From assembly GCA_002337125.1 (NCBI GenBank), contig DDFJ01000002.1, forward strand, positions 186,001 to 250,000: a stretch of 64,000 nt of DNA, given 5' to 3'. Of this stretch, positions 17,621 to 24,928 are shown one piece after another. The notes under the pieces are model-generated. The model searched no databases and was not told the DNA's origin. It worked only from the letters and a program-made list of their open reading frames with translations. The first letter of the stretch is position 1; every line of letters begins with the position of its first letter. The stretch comes from Chitinophagaceae bacterium UBA1931. GTDB taxonomy: Bacteria; Bacteroidota; Bacteroidia; Chitinophagales; Chitinophagaceae. The position numbers and the translations under genes were made by a program.

Positions 17621-17641
17621 TGGCTGTTATAAATGTAACGT

Positions 17642-18655
17642 ATGGATTCTATTACCCACATAGCATTAGGTGCCTGTATTGGTGAAGCTTTTTTTGAAAA
17701 AGGGTTTGGCAAAAAAGCAATGCTTTGGGGTGCGCTTGCACAAAGTATTCCTGATATTGATTTTATATCATCCTTCTGGATGAGTACATCCGAAAACCTG
17801 CTGGCGCATCGTGGCTTTACCCATTCCATTCTTTTTGCTGTACTCATCATTCCTTTGTTTGCTTTAACTGCCGAACGTGTTCACCGTCCGCACAACATCT
17901 CTTATAAAAAATGGTTTTTGTTTTTTGCAGCTGAAATTTTCCTGCATTTGTTCATTGATGGTTTTAATAATTATGGAGTAGGGTGGCTGGAACCATTCAG
18001 TCATCAACGCTTTTCGTTCAATACAATTTATGTGGCTGATCCGTTCTTTTCCATCTGGCCCGGAATTGCATTTGTGATGCTGCTTATTCTGAATCCATAT
18101 CACCCCAAACGCACTTTGTGGTGGGTTGTTGGTGTTATTCTTCCTTTTGTTTACCTGGCGTATTGTGGTATTAACAAACTTACCATTGATCACAGGGTAA
18201 GGGAAAGTTTTGCGCTGCAGCACATTCCACATGAACGTTACTTTACAACACCGGCACCACTTAATAACTGGTTATGGTTTACTGTTGCAGGAAATGATAG
18301 TGGATATTACGTGGGCTTTCGTTCAGTATTTGACCGGAAGCAGGAAATGGATTTTCAGTTTTTTCCAAGAAACGATTCGTTACTGGAACCTGTAAAAGAT
18401 CATGAAGACCTGCAAAAGCTCATCCGGTTTTCAAAACAATTTTATACGGTGGAAAAATGGAATGATACACTTGTGTTTAATGATCTGCGTTTTGGTCAGA
18501 TGCTTGGATGGCAAAACCCGAAAGAGCGTTTTGTGTTTCATTATTTTCTTGAACACCCCGATAAAACGAATAAACTGGTTGTACAACGGGGAAGATTTGC
18601 CGGGTGGAATAAAGAGGCTGTAAAAAATTTATGGATCCGCATAAGAGGAAACTAA
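17642..18655 (+). CDS. YdjM-like membrane-bound metal-dependent hydrolase
   Basis: A 337-residue inner-membrane protein. The N-terminal part has the family's metal-site motifs: MDSITHIALG, IPDIDF, HRGFTHSI and the downstream HLFIDGFNNYG. At least four hydrophobic helices lie between residues about 60 and 185 (for example SILFAVLIIPLFAL). The last 140 residues form a soluble domain ending in LWIRIRGN. E. coli YdjM is an SOS-induced member with unknown chemistry, so the hydrolase label rests on motif similarity only. The stop overlaps the convergent phospholipase gene stop by four bases (18652-18655), leaving no room for a terminator between them. Confidence 0.8.
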   Translation: MDSITHIALGACIGEAFFEKGFGKKAMLWGALAQSIPDIDFISSFWMSTSENLLAHRGFTHSILFAVLIIPLFALTAERVHRPHNISYKKWFLFFAAEIFLHLFIDGFNNYGVGWLEPFSHQRFSFNTIYVADPFFSIWPGIAFVMLLILNPYHPKRTLWWVVGVILPFVYLAYCGINKLTIDHRVRESFALQHIPHERYFTTPAPLNNWLWFTVAGNDSGYYVGFRSVFDRKQEMDFQFFPRNDSLLEPVKDHEDLQKLIRFSKQFYTVEKWNDTLVFNDLRFGQMLGWQNPKERFVFHYFLEHPDKTNKLVVQRGRFAGWNKEAVKNLWIRIRGN

Positions 18656-19833
18656 CCTCTTTGTTTGAAGTAAAAAGTAAACAGGTAAAAAACAATTCGG
18701 ATGATTTCATAACAGATCTTCTGCCATATTTTTTTGGGCAGACTGTTATACTTTTCAAACTCTTCTTTTGTAATTCTTTTGCAGTCTTTTTCAATAATTT
18801 CCCTGAGCAAAAGTTCTGTTGATTCAGCAAATGGTTTGTTTAACACATCAAGGTTTAATTCAATACTGGCAAAAGCGCTGATGTTATTAACGTTGTACGA
18901 GCCAATAGTTACAAACTTTGAATCGTAGGTTGTGAGTTTGCCATGTAAAATGCTTGGCTGGTATTCGTACAGTTCAATTTTATTCCTGAACATCCAGCGG
19001 TATAAATAACGTTCGGCATGTTTAGCCATTGCAACATCGCTTGTGCCTGCTGCAACTACTGTTATTTTCACTCCCCGTTTCACTGCATTTGCCATGTGTT
19101 TACGAAATACACGGCCGGGTAAAAAATAACTCGACATGATGGTGATATGCGATTCGGCTTTTTTGAACAGCTCAATATAAGTTCTGTTGATCTGGTTTTT
19201 CCTGCGTACCCAATCATTACGTCGTACCCTTACCAAACATTCTTCGCTGTGCAGATGTACTGAAGCTTCGTCGGTAAGTACTTGTTTTTTCAGTTTACCC
19301 CAGCCCGATTTGTTCCAAACAGCAACACATAAATTAAACAGTTCTGCACTTACTTCACCTCTGCAATATAAAGCCCAGTCGAGCCATGCCTGGCTGCCGG
19401 GCATATCATTATAACGGTTGCTGATATTAATGCCACCCACAAGACTGTGTATTGCATCCGCTACAAAAATTTTTTGATGAAGTCTTCGTCCAAAATAAAA
19501 ATACCTGCTGCGGAAAACGGGTTCAAACCAGCGGAAATGAATACCACTTTGTTTCAGTTTAGAAATAAATTCACTGCTGATGTTTTGTGATGCATAACCA
19601 TCAAGCAATAAAAAAACACGCACACCCCGCCGGGCTGCTTTTATTAAAGCTTCTCCAACAAGTGTACCTGTTTCGTCATCATCAAAAATATAGGTCTGCA
19701 AATGAATGCTGTGCCTGGCCTGTTCAATGAGTTGAAGTAACAATGAAAAATAAGAATGTCCGCCACGGATAATCTGAACATTATTATGCGTGCTGTATGC
19801 AGAGGAAACAGGAAAATGCTTTTGGCCCGACAT
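18652..19833 (-). CDS. Phospholipase D / cardiolipin synthase-like protein
   Basis: A 393-residue protein with two HKD catalytic motifs: HQKIFVAD followed by LVGGINISNRY in the first half, and HGKLTTYD followed by VTIGSYN in the second. Each supplies His, Lys and Asp. The IHLQTYIFDDDETG strand near the start is typical of bacterial cardiolipin synthases (ClsB group). There is no N-terminal membrane helix, but the C-terminus is hydrophobic (ICYEIIRIVFYLFTFYF), which may peg it to the membrane. Expected reaction: phosphatidyl transfer or phospholipid cleavage. It is followed upstream, on the same strand, by the PPOX-fold gene 14 bases away, so the two may be cotranscribed. Confidence 0.87.
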   Translation of the reverse strand: MSGQKHFPVSSAYSTHNNVQIIRGGHSYFSLLLQLIEQARHSIHLQTYIFDDDETGTLVGEALIKAARRGVRVFLLLDGYASQNISSEFISKLKQSGIHFRWFEPVFRSRYFYFGRRLHQKIFVADAIHSLVGGINISNRYNDMPGSQAWLDWALYCRGEVSAELFNLCVAVWNKSGWGKLKKQVLTDEASVHLHSEECLVRVRRNDWVRRKNQINRTYIELFKKAESHITIMSSYFLPGRVFRKHMANAVKRGVKITVVAAGTSDVAMAKHAERYLYRWMFRNKIELYEYQPSILHGKLTTYDSKFVTIGSYNVNNISAFASIELNLDVLNKPFAESTELLLREIIEKDCKRITKEEFEKYNSLPKKIWQKICYEIIRIVFYLFTFYFKQRG

Positions 19834-19847
19834 TCAACCAAATTACT

Positions 19848-20297
19848 TTATCTTTTTTCAAACCGCCCTGTTTTTTCTTTAATCAGTATGCGGTAAATAA
19901 CAGGTTTTACACGATTGATGTCGCTGATCTGGCTTTCACTTCCATGTTCATGTGCATGTACAGTAGCACTTGTACGTAAAGGAAATAAACGGTTAAAGAA
20001 AACCTGTCTTGCTTTTTCAGCTTCGTCATCTTTTAATTCTTCAAACGTTCCAATTACAACTACGCTTTGCCAGTTGGTCATATCAGTCATCTGGTCTACT
20101 TCAAAACAAACATTGGGATTTTTTCGTAACACATCCAGTTTCATTCCCTGGTTTGTTTGTCCATAAATATACTTGCCATCGTAGGTATATGTTACAGGCA
20201 CAAGGTATGGCTGATCGCCTGCACTGCAGGCAAGGCGCCCGATTACCTGGCTTGAAAGCAAATTGTTTATCTGTTGTTCATTTAAATTGCCGAGCAT
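19848..20297 (-). CDS. PPOX-fold flavin-binding protein
   Basis: A 149-residue protein of the pyridoxamine 5'-phosphate oxidase-like split-barrel group. The pattern VIGRLACSAGDQPYLVPVTYTYDGKYIYG at the start, the MKLDVLRKNPNVCFEVDQM stretch and the WQSVVVIGTFEEL strand are characteristic of members that bind flavin or F420-like cofactors and remove or reduce small molecules. Substrate unknown. It has a His/Glu-rich insertion (VHAHEHGSES) that could bind metal. A TGAT-N4-ATCA palindrome is centred 71 bases upstream of the start codon. The phospholipase gene follows on the same strand. Confidence 0.83.
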   Translation of the reverse strand: MLGNLNEQQINNLLSSQVIGRLACSAGDQPYLVPVTYTYDGKYIYGQTNQGMKLDVLRKNPNVCFEVDQMTDMTNWQSVVVIGTFEELKDDEAEKARQVFFNRLFPLRTSATVHAHEHGSESQISDINRVKPVIYRILIKEKTGRFEKR

Positions 20298-20361
20298 AGC
20301 AAAAGTTTAAGATGATCAATTCGGTTCAATTAAAATTAAATTATCTCCATCAATTTTTCCG

Positions 20362-20375
20362 ATGATAAGCATCAA
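20362..20375. promoter_or_regulatory. Fnr-box-like palindrome upstream of the PPOX gene
   Basis: ATGAT-AAGC-ATCAA (TTGAT-GCTT-ATCAT on the minus strand), nine of ten arm matches to the Fnr consensus, centred 71 bases before the PPOX start. It is one of two such sites in the 306-bp gap 20298-20603; the rest of that gap is A+T-rich with no frame I trust. Confidence 0.55.
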
Positions 20376-20502
20376 CATTCCTGTTGACCTTTCTCATAGC
20401 AGGTAATATTTTTCATTGAATTTACTAATAAGATTTAACTGTTGTGACAACGAGTTGGCATAACCGAAATTAAATGTAAATTAATTGTCATTTAATTTTA
20501 TT

Positions 20503-20516
20503 CTGATTTGCATCAC
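20503..20516. promoter_or_regulatory. Fnr-box-like palindrome upstream of the YtxH gene
   Basis: CTGAT-TTGC-ATCAC has the full TGAT-N4-ATCA core and is centred 94 bases before the YtxH start at 20604. No exact TAnnTTTG element is seen between the two. Confidence 0.5.
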
Positions 20517-20603
20517 CATATTTTTTGAGCAGTATCATAGGATTCGGCAAGGTGATTGATTAACTTGTAGGTGATGGATTATTTCACCTTTAAAATTTAT
20601 GTT

Positions 20604-20828
20604 ATGAACAATCTTGCTAAAATTGCTATCGCTGCTGCAGCTGGCGTAGTTGCAGGTGGCGTGTTGGGTATTTTGTTTGCCCCGGACAAAGGTGTTGATA
20701 CCCGCAAAAAAATTGCTGACAGTGGTAAAAAAATGGCAGAGGCAGTAAAGGAAAAAGTGAACAGCTTAAAGATTAACATCAAAGACAAAGCAGAGGCTTC
20801 AAAAAATAATGTAGAAGAATTTGCCTAA
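20604..20828 (+). CDS. YtxH-domain small membrane protein
   Basis: A 74-residue protein. One Ala/Gly-rich transmembrane helix (about 5-27, IAIAAAAGVVAGGVLGILFAP) runs into the YtxH hallmark FAPDKGVDTRKKIADSGKK, followed by an amphipathic Lys/Glu helix. Family members are stress-linked envelope proteins of unknown mechanism. The ATG at 20604 fits the family, while the ATG at 20571 adds 11 aromatic residues. It starts a three-gene set with the holin-X-like protein and a small basic protein, just as YtxH and holin-X genes are found together elsewhere. A Fnr-box-like site lies 94 bases upstream. Confidence 0.8.
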   Translation: MNNLAKIAIAAAAGVVAGGVLGILFAPDKGVDTRKKIADSGKKMAEAVKEKVNSLKINIKDKAEASKNNVEEFA

Positions 20829-20843
20829 CCATTAAACCTTCTT

Positions 20844-21212
20844 ATGATGGAAGAAACATTTGCCAAAGCTGAAGAACTTGCGGGGCATATAAAAGAATAC
20901 GTAAATAACCGCATCTCTTATGCAAAGTTTACAGGTGCTGAAAAAACATCGAAAGTAGCAGCTAACATTCTGGCCGCCGTAATAATATCGGCTGTATTTG
21001 TAATTGTTCTTTTGTTTGCAAGCCTGGCTTTGGCATTTGTTTTTTCAAAACTAACCGGTGAATTGTACTGGGGATTCTTAATTGTAAGCGGTATTTATTT
21101 ACTGATAGGATTAATTGTATTTGCATTGAAAGAACGAATACTGCGTATACCAATTATGAATGCTATTCTGGAACAGTTATTTAAAGATGATGAAGATGAC
21201 GAAGAGGATTAA
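20844..21212 (+). CDS. Phage-holin-superfamily (holin-X/DUF1469) membrane protein
   Basis: A 122-residue protein. An amphipathic N-terminal helix (about 1-40) is followed by two transmembrane helices (about 43-70, ILAAVIISAVFVIVLLFASLAL region, and about 77-95), then a basic LKERILR turn and an extremely acidic tail (KDDEDDEED). This is the DUF1469/holin-X plan; despite the name such chromosomal genes are not lysis genes but accompany YtxH and envelope stress genes. It begins 15 bases after YtxH and its 3' end overlaps the next gene. A second ATG at 20847 is equally possible. Confidence 0.77.
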   Translation: MMEETFAKAEELAGHIKEYVNNRISYAKFTGAEKTSKVAANILAAVIISAVFVIVLLFASLALAFVFSKLTGELYWGFLIVSGIYLLIGLIVFALKERILRIPIMNAILEQLFKDDEDDEED

Positions 21213-21492
21213 ATCATTAAAGCACATCCGGGAAGAAAAGAAACGACTGGAGCAACGTAGAGTAGAATTGGAAAAAGCAATCCATTACGATTGGCGTGAT
21301 GTAAAGGAAAGTGTAAAGCCAAAAAACTTTGCAGGACAGATTTTTTCAGGAATATTTAATGAGAGTAAGAACGTTGAAAATGCCAATCAAAATGCACTGG
21401 CCGACGGACTGGCGAAACTCGCAGCACTGCTGACTAAATATTTTGTTGAAAGAGCTGAAATAAAGATTGGTGAATGGATGAATAAAAAATGA
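21196..21492 (+). CDS. Small basic helical protein downstream of holin-X gene
   Basis: About 98 residues from ATG 21196 (also possible: 21187 or 21190), overlapping the end of the holin-X gene, which implies translational coupling. The first 40 residues are very basic and coiled-coil-like (HIREEKKRLEQRRVELEKA). A short WRDVKESVKPKNFAGQIF segment follows, then a helical C-terminal part with LAALLTKYFVERAEIKIG. No transmembrane helix. I do not recognise a named family; position suggests a partner of the two membrane proteins before it. Confidence 0.65.
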   Translation: MTKRIKSLKHIREEKKRLEQRRVELEKAIHYDWRDVKESVKPKNFAGQIFSGIFNESKNVENANQNALADGLAKLAALLTKYFVERAEIKIGEWMNKK

Positions 21493-21620
21493 TCTCTCAA
21501 CTGTGCATGCAGATGTTCTTGTTCAGCCCGGCTGGCGTAATCTTTGAAAATGCCTGATACAAATGCTGACCTTATTACACTTAAATCAGTCAACAAAGAT
21601 CTTTCACTCACATTTTAAAC

Positions 21621-21629
21621 AAGGAGGTG
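21621..21629 (+). promoter_or_regulatory. Unusually strong Shine-Dalgarno sequence of hsp20
   Basis: AAGGAGGTG ends three bases before the ATG at 21633 (five bases between the AGGAGG core and the start codon). Nearly all other genes in the window lack such a site. It decides the start at 21633 over ATG 21627, which falls inside the site. Confidence 0.75.
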
Positions 21630-21632
21630 TGT

Positions 21633-22076
21633 ATGTCAACAAGAGCTATGTCAAAAGTTGGCATGTTGCCAACTGTATTCGACGACTTTTTCAAACCATG
21701 GAATGAATGGTTTGATACCGGCGGTTTAATGGGCCGCATGATGACTGTACCAGCTGTAAACATTGTTGAAAACAAAAACGATTATACGGTTTCTTTAGCT
21801 GTTCCCGGCATGAAGAAAGATGACTTCAACATTGATGTGGAAGGAAATATGCTTACAATAAGCTGTGAAAACGAAGAAAACAAGGAAGAAAAAGGTGAAA
21901 AATTTACACGTAAAGAATATAACTATTCTTCCTTCAGCCGCAGTTTTACCCTTCCGGAAGAAGTAAACAGGGAAAATATCGAAGCGGTTTATGATAATGG
22001 TTTGCTGAAATTGGTGCTTCCTAAAAAGGAAGAAGTGAAAAAAATGGCAGCGGGAAAACACATCGCTGTTAAATAG
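21633..22076 (+). CDS. Small heat shock protein, Hsp20 family
   Basis: A 147-residue alpha-crystallin-type chaperone. A short N-terminal arm with FDDFFKPWNEWF is followed by the crystallin domain (about 40-135: VNIVENKNDYTVSLAVPGMKKDDFNIDVEGN, FSRSFTLPEEVN, YDNGLLKLVLPKKE), including the A-x-x-x-n-G-v-L-type motif YDNGLLKLVLP. A C-terminal extension AAGKHIAVK follows. ATP-independent holdase that binds unfolding proteins. It has a strong Shine-Dalgarno site and is followed by an intrinsic terminator. The 140-bp gap before it lacks a complete TGAY-N4-RTCA site, though half-sites are present. Confidence 0.92.
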   Translation: MSTRAMSKVGMLPTVFDDFFKPWNEWFDTGGLMGRMMTVPAVNIVENKNDYTVSLAVPGMKKDDFNIDVEGNMLTISCENEENKEEKGEKFTRKEYNYSSFSRSFTLPEEVNRENIEAVYDNGLLKLVLPKKEEVKKMAAGKHIAVK

Positions 22077-22102
22077 TCCCTCTTTAGCGGGATTGTTACC
22101 TG

Positions 22103-22138
22103 AACCCTGTCGCAATTGATTTGTGGCAGGGTTTTTTG
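22103..22138 (+). terminator. Intrinsic terminator after hsp20
   Basis: An 11-bp stem (AACCCTGTCGC with GTGGCAGGGTT, two G-T pairs) around AATTGATTT, followed by TTTTTT. It ends four bases before the Fnr-box-like site of the ccoI promoter. Confidence 0.85.
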
Positions 22139-22141
22139 TTT

Positions 22142-22155
22142 TTGATAATGGTCAT
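22142..22155. promoter_or_regulatory. Fnr-box-like palindrome upstream of ccoI
   Basis: TTGAT-AATG-GTCAT, centred 67 bases before the ccoI start codon at 22216. A near -7 match (TATTTTG, 22200-22206, one base short of TAnnTTTG) would place it at about -65. Confidence 0.55.
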
Positions 22156-22215
22156 TTTTTTGTATGATTGTTGTCAGCAAAAACTTTTTACATCAAATCT
22201 ATTTTGCATGTCTAT

Positions 22216-24603
22216 ATGAGTTCAGCTACAAAACAAGCCATCCAGTGCTACCACTGTGGTGACGATTGTGTTACAGAAGATATACAGTTTGACAACAAAA
22301 ATTTCTGCTGTCAGGGATGTAAAACAGTTTACCAGGTTCTCAACCAGGGGGACATGTGTGAATATTACAATCTCAACGAAAACCCGGGGTTAACCCAAAA
22401 AATCGAGGTAAGAAAAGATAAGTTTTCGTTTCTTGATGATGAAAAAATTCAGCAGCAGCTCATCAGTTTTAAGAACGAAGAGCAAACGCATATTACGTTT
22501 TACCTGCCGCAAATTCACTGCAGTTCCTGCCTCTGGTTACTCGAAAATCTCAACAGGCTGAATAAAGACATTGTTTCTTCAAGGGTAAACTTTACCAGTA
22601 AGGAAGTGGATGTGGTGTTTAATCACCAATCAACATCTGTTCGTACGGTGGCCGAACTGCTTACCAGTATAGGTTATGAACCATACATCAGCCTGCAAAA
22701 TCTTAACAAGGCAAAACCACGTATTCAGCGCAGCATGATTTACCAGATGGGCGTTGCAGGTTTTTGCTTTGGCAACATCATGCTCATGAGTTTTCCTGAG
22801 TACTTCGGGCTCGAAGGAAGCGAAAAAAGTATGCAAAGTATGTTCAGGTACCTGAATCTGATTTTAGCTATACCTGTATTTCTTTATAGTGCAATTCCTT
22901 TTTATAAAAGTGCCTGGGGAAGTTTAAAACATAAATATTTAAATATCGATACGCCGATTGCCCTGGCTATCATTATTACTTTCGGACGTAGCGTTTATGA
23001 ATTGGTAAGCAATACCGGAAGTGGTTATTTTGACTCACTTAGTGGTGCAGTATTTTTTATGCTTGTTGGCCGCATTTTGCAGGATAAAACATATCAACAA
23101 TTATCATTCGAGAGGGATTATACATCTTATTTCCCCATTGCGGTTACAGTTTTGAAAGACGGTAAAGAAGTTCCAACTGCTTTGCCCGACATAAAAAACG
23201 GCGATACCATTCTTATTCATAATGAAGAATTAATTCCTGCAGACGGATTGCTTACAAGAGGAAAGGCTTTGATTGATTACAGTTTTGTTACCGGCGAATC
23301 TTTGCCTGTTTTAAAAGACATGGGCGAACTGGTTTATGCCGGTGGTAAACAAACCGGTGGTAATATTGAAATACTTGTGATGAAAGAAGTTGCGCAGAGC
23401 TATTTAACCAAACTCTGGAACAATGATGATAAGCCAGTTACGGAAAAACGATCTTTTGTCAATATCATCAACCAGTATTTTACCTGGATTGTATTTACAC
23501 TGGCGTTGATGGGTGCTGCATACTGGGGTTATCATCACGACAGTACAAAAGCATGGAATGTTGTAACAACTGTTTTAATTGTGGCTTGTCCTTGTGCTTT
23601 GTTGTTATCAAACACATTTACCAATGGAAATGTGTTACGTATTCTTGGACGTAACAAAATGTATTTACGCAATGCGCAAGCAATTGAAGAAATTGCAAAT
23701 GCCAATCATCTTGTATTTGATAAAACCGGCACATTAACCACAACTGAAGAACAGCATGTTGTTTTTGCAGGTAATAAATTATCAGCCGATGATGAAACAG
23801 ATATCGCTTCACTTGCTGCTTACAGCAATCATCCGTTGAGTAAACTGCTCGTAAAACACCTGGGCTTGAGACAGAAAAAAGAAGTAAAAAACTTTAAGGA
23901 GATTGTGGGCAAGGGCATTCAGGGTATTGTTGGAAGCCGGATTATTGCAGTCGGTTCGTCTGAATTTGTAACTGGTGAAGAATTACCCGTTCAGGAAGGA
24001 AGTACATTGTTTATTATGATTGATGGAATAGTAATGGGCTATTACAGCATCCGCAATCAATACCGGCCATCATTACTTGCACAGATAAAAAAACTGCAGC
24101 GGCATTATAAAATTTCCATTCTTTCAGGCGATAATGATGCGGAGAAGAAAACACTGCAACAGGCCATCAGCAAAGCAAGGTTGCTGTTTAACCAAAAGCC
24201 ACAGGATAAATTAAAATATATCCAGGATCAGCAATTTGCCGGCGACAAGGTAATTATGATTGGTGATGGGCTGAATGATGCCGGTGCACTCAAACAAAGT
24301 GATGCAGGAATTGCAGTTACTGAAAACACTAACAACTTTACACCGGCAAGTGATGGTATCCTGGAAGCAGGAGAACTAAGCCGTTTATCATCTTACTTAA
24401 TTATGGCAAAAGCCAACAAAAACATCGTTATCGCAAGTTTTGTGTTGTCTTTATTATATAATGTAATAGGCTTATACTTTGCTTTGAGGGGCGAACTTTC
24501 GCCAATGATTGCCGCCATCCTGATGCCATCGAGTTCGCTCAGTATTATTTTGCTTACTTCCGGAGCATCAACGTTATATGCCAAAATGCTGAAGCTTAAG
24601 TAA
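22216..24603 (+). CDS. ccoI: Copper-transporting P1B-type ATPase CcoI/FixI
   Basis: A 795-residue heavy-metal ATPase. The N-terminus has a double cysteine zinc-finger-like region (CYHCGDDC, CCQGC), then an HMA-like domain with CSSC near residue 105. Eight predicted helices follow, with the metal-selective CPC in VACPCALLLS, the phosphorylation site DKTGTLT and the hinge GDGLNDAGALK. The N-terminal Cys domain is typical of FixI/CcoI, which supplies copper for cbb3 oxidase assembly rather than bulk detoxification. Its place directly before ccoS and the oxidase genes supports this. The ATG at 22216 is chosen; the extension from 22168 runs through the promoter region. Confidence 0.92.
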   Translation: MSSATKQAIQCYHCGDDCVTEDIQFDNKNFCCQGCKTVYQVLNQGDMCEYYNLNENPGLTQKIEVRKDKFSFLDDEKIQQQLISFKNEEQTHITFYLPQIHCSSCLWLLENLNRLNKDIVSSRVNFTSKEVDVVFNHQSTSVRTVAELLTSIGYEPYISLQNLNKAKPRIQRSMIYQMGVAGFCFGNIMLMSFPEYFGLEGSEKSMQSMFRYLNLILAIPVFLYSAIPFYKSAWGSLKHKYLNIDTPIALAIIITFGRSVYELVSNTGSGYFDSLSGAVFFMLVGRILQDKTYQQLSFERDYTSYFPIAVTVLKDGKEVPTALPDIKNGDTILIHNEELIPADGLLTRGKALIDYSFVTGESLPVLKDMGELVYAGGKQTGGNIEILVMKEVAQSYLTKLWNNDDKPVTEKRSFVNIINQYFTWIVFTLALMGAAYWGYHHDSTKAWNVVTTVLIVACPCALLLSNTFTNGNVLRILGRNKMYLRNAQAIEEIANANHLVFDKTGTLTTTEEQHVVFAGNKLSADDETDIASLAAYSNHPLSKLLVKHLGLRQKKEVKNFKEIVGKGIQGIVGSRIIAVGSSEFVTGEELPVQEGSTLFIMIDGIVMGYYSIRNQYRPSLLAQIKKLQRHYKISILSGDNDAEKKTLQQAISKARLLFNQKPQDKLKYIQDQQFAGDKVIMIGDGLNDAGALKQSDAGIAVTENTNNFTPASDGILEAGELSRLSSYLIMAKANKNIVIASFVLSLLYNVIGLYFALRGELSPMIAAILMPSSSLSIILLTSGASTLYAKMLKLK

Positions 24604-24613
24604 AAATTTATAA

Positions 24614-24670
24614 CTGACTGAAGTCATAGGTTTTTTGACAAAAGTCAATAGAAATACTGATTTTGGTCAG
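24614..24670. promoter_or_regulatory. Three tandem Fnr-box-like palindromes before the cbb3 operon
   Basis: Three complete TGAY-N4-RTCA sites sit in 57 bases: CTGAC-TGAA-GTCAT (24614-24627), TTGAC-AAAA-GTCAA (24635-24648, perfect) and CTGAT-TTTG-GTCAG (24657-24670). Centres are 21 and 22 bases apart, two helical turns, so bound dimers would lie on one face of the DNA. With the -7 candidate at 24693, they fall near -43, -65 and -86. Confidence 0.7.
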
Positions 24671-24692
24671 TACTTGACAGACCTGTGACAGA

Positions 24693-24700
24693 TAGTTTTA
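24693..24700 (+). promoter_or_regulatory. Candidate -7 element of the cco operon promoter
   Basis: TAGTTTTA matches seven of eight positions of TAnnTTTG; a TTG lies 16 bases upstream (24674-24676). It is 17 bases before the ccoS start codon. Confidence 0.45.
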
Positions 24701-24716
24701 CAGCCTTATTTTCTAT

Positions 24717-24911
24717 ATGAGTGTAATAATAATATTGCTGATTGCCAGTGTATCTGTAGCTGCATTGTTCCTTGGTGCATTCCTTTGGAGTGTTAAGTCG
24801 GGACAGTACGACGATCAGCAATCTCCCCCCATGCGAATTCTCTTTGATGATCATAGTTCAAAAGAAAACCGATCTAATCAACCATCAGAAAACCAGAAAT
24901 CAAAACTATAA
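24717..24911 (+). CDS. ccoS: cbb3 oxidase assembly protein CcoS
   Basis: A 64-residue protein with one N-terminal transmembrane helix (about 3-24) running into the family hallmark FLWSVKSGQYDD, followed by a short polar tail. CcoS is needed for cofactor insertion (haem b and copper) into cbb3 oxidase in proteobacteria studied. It lies between ccoI and ccoNO, 18 bases before the latter, and heads the operon behind the three tandem palindromes. Confidence 0.9.
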   Translation: MSVIIILLIASVSVAALFLGAFLWSVKSGQYDDQQSPPMRILFDDHSSKENRSNQPSENQKSKL

Positions 24912-24928
24912 CAAACAAACAGGAAGTT

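Noticed and set aside
17431..17850. A 139-codon minus-strand frame over the 58-residue gene and the YdjM-like gene start
   Set aside because: The plus-strand frames have better composition and spacing; this one is rich in Ser/Phe/Cys with no family signal.
20383..20397. TTGAC-CTTT-CTCAT as a further Fnr-box-like site
   Set aside because: The right arm fails at the key RTCA position, so it does not meet the motif used for the other nine.
20844..21212. Holin-superfamily protein as evidence of a prophage
   Set aside because: No other phage genes nearby; pairing with YtxH is the usual chromosomal stress context.
21567..21594. CTGAC and GTCAA half-sites before hsp20
   Set aside because: They are about 16 bases apart and do not form a single TGAY-N4-RTCA palindrome.
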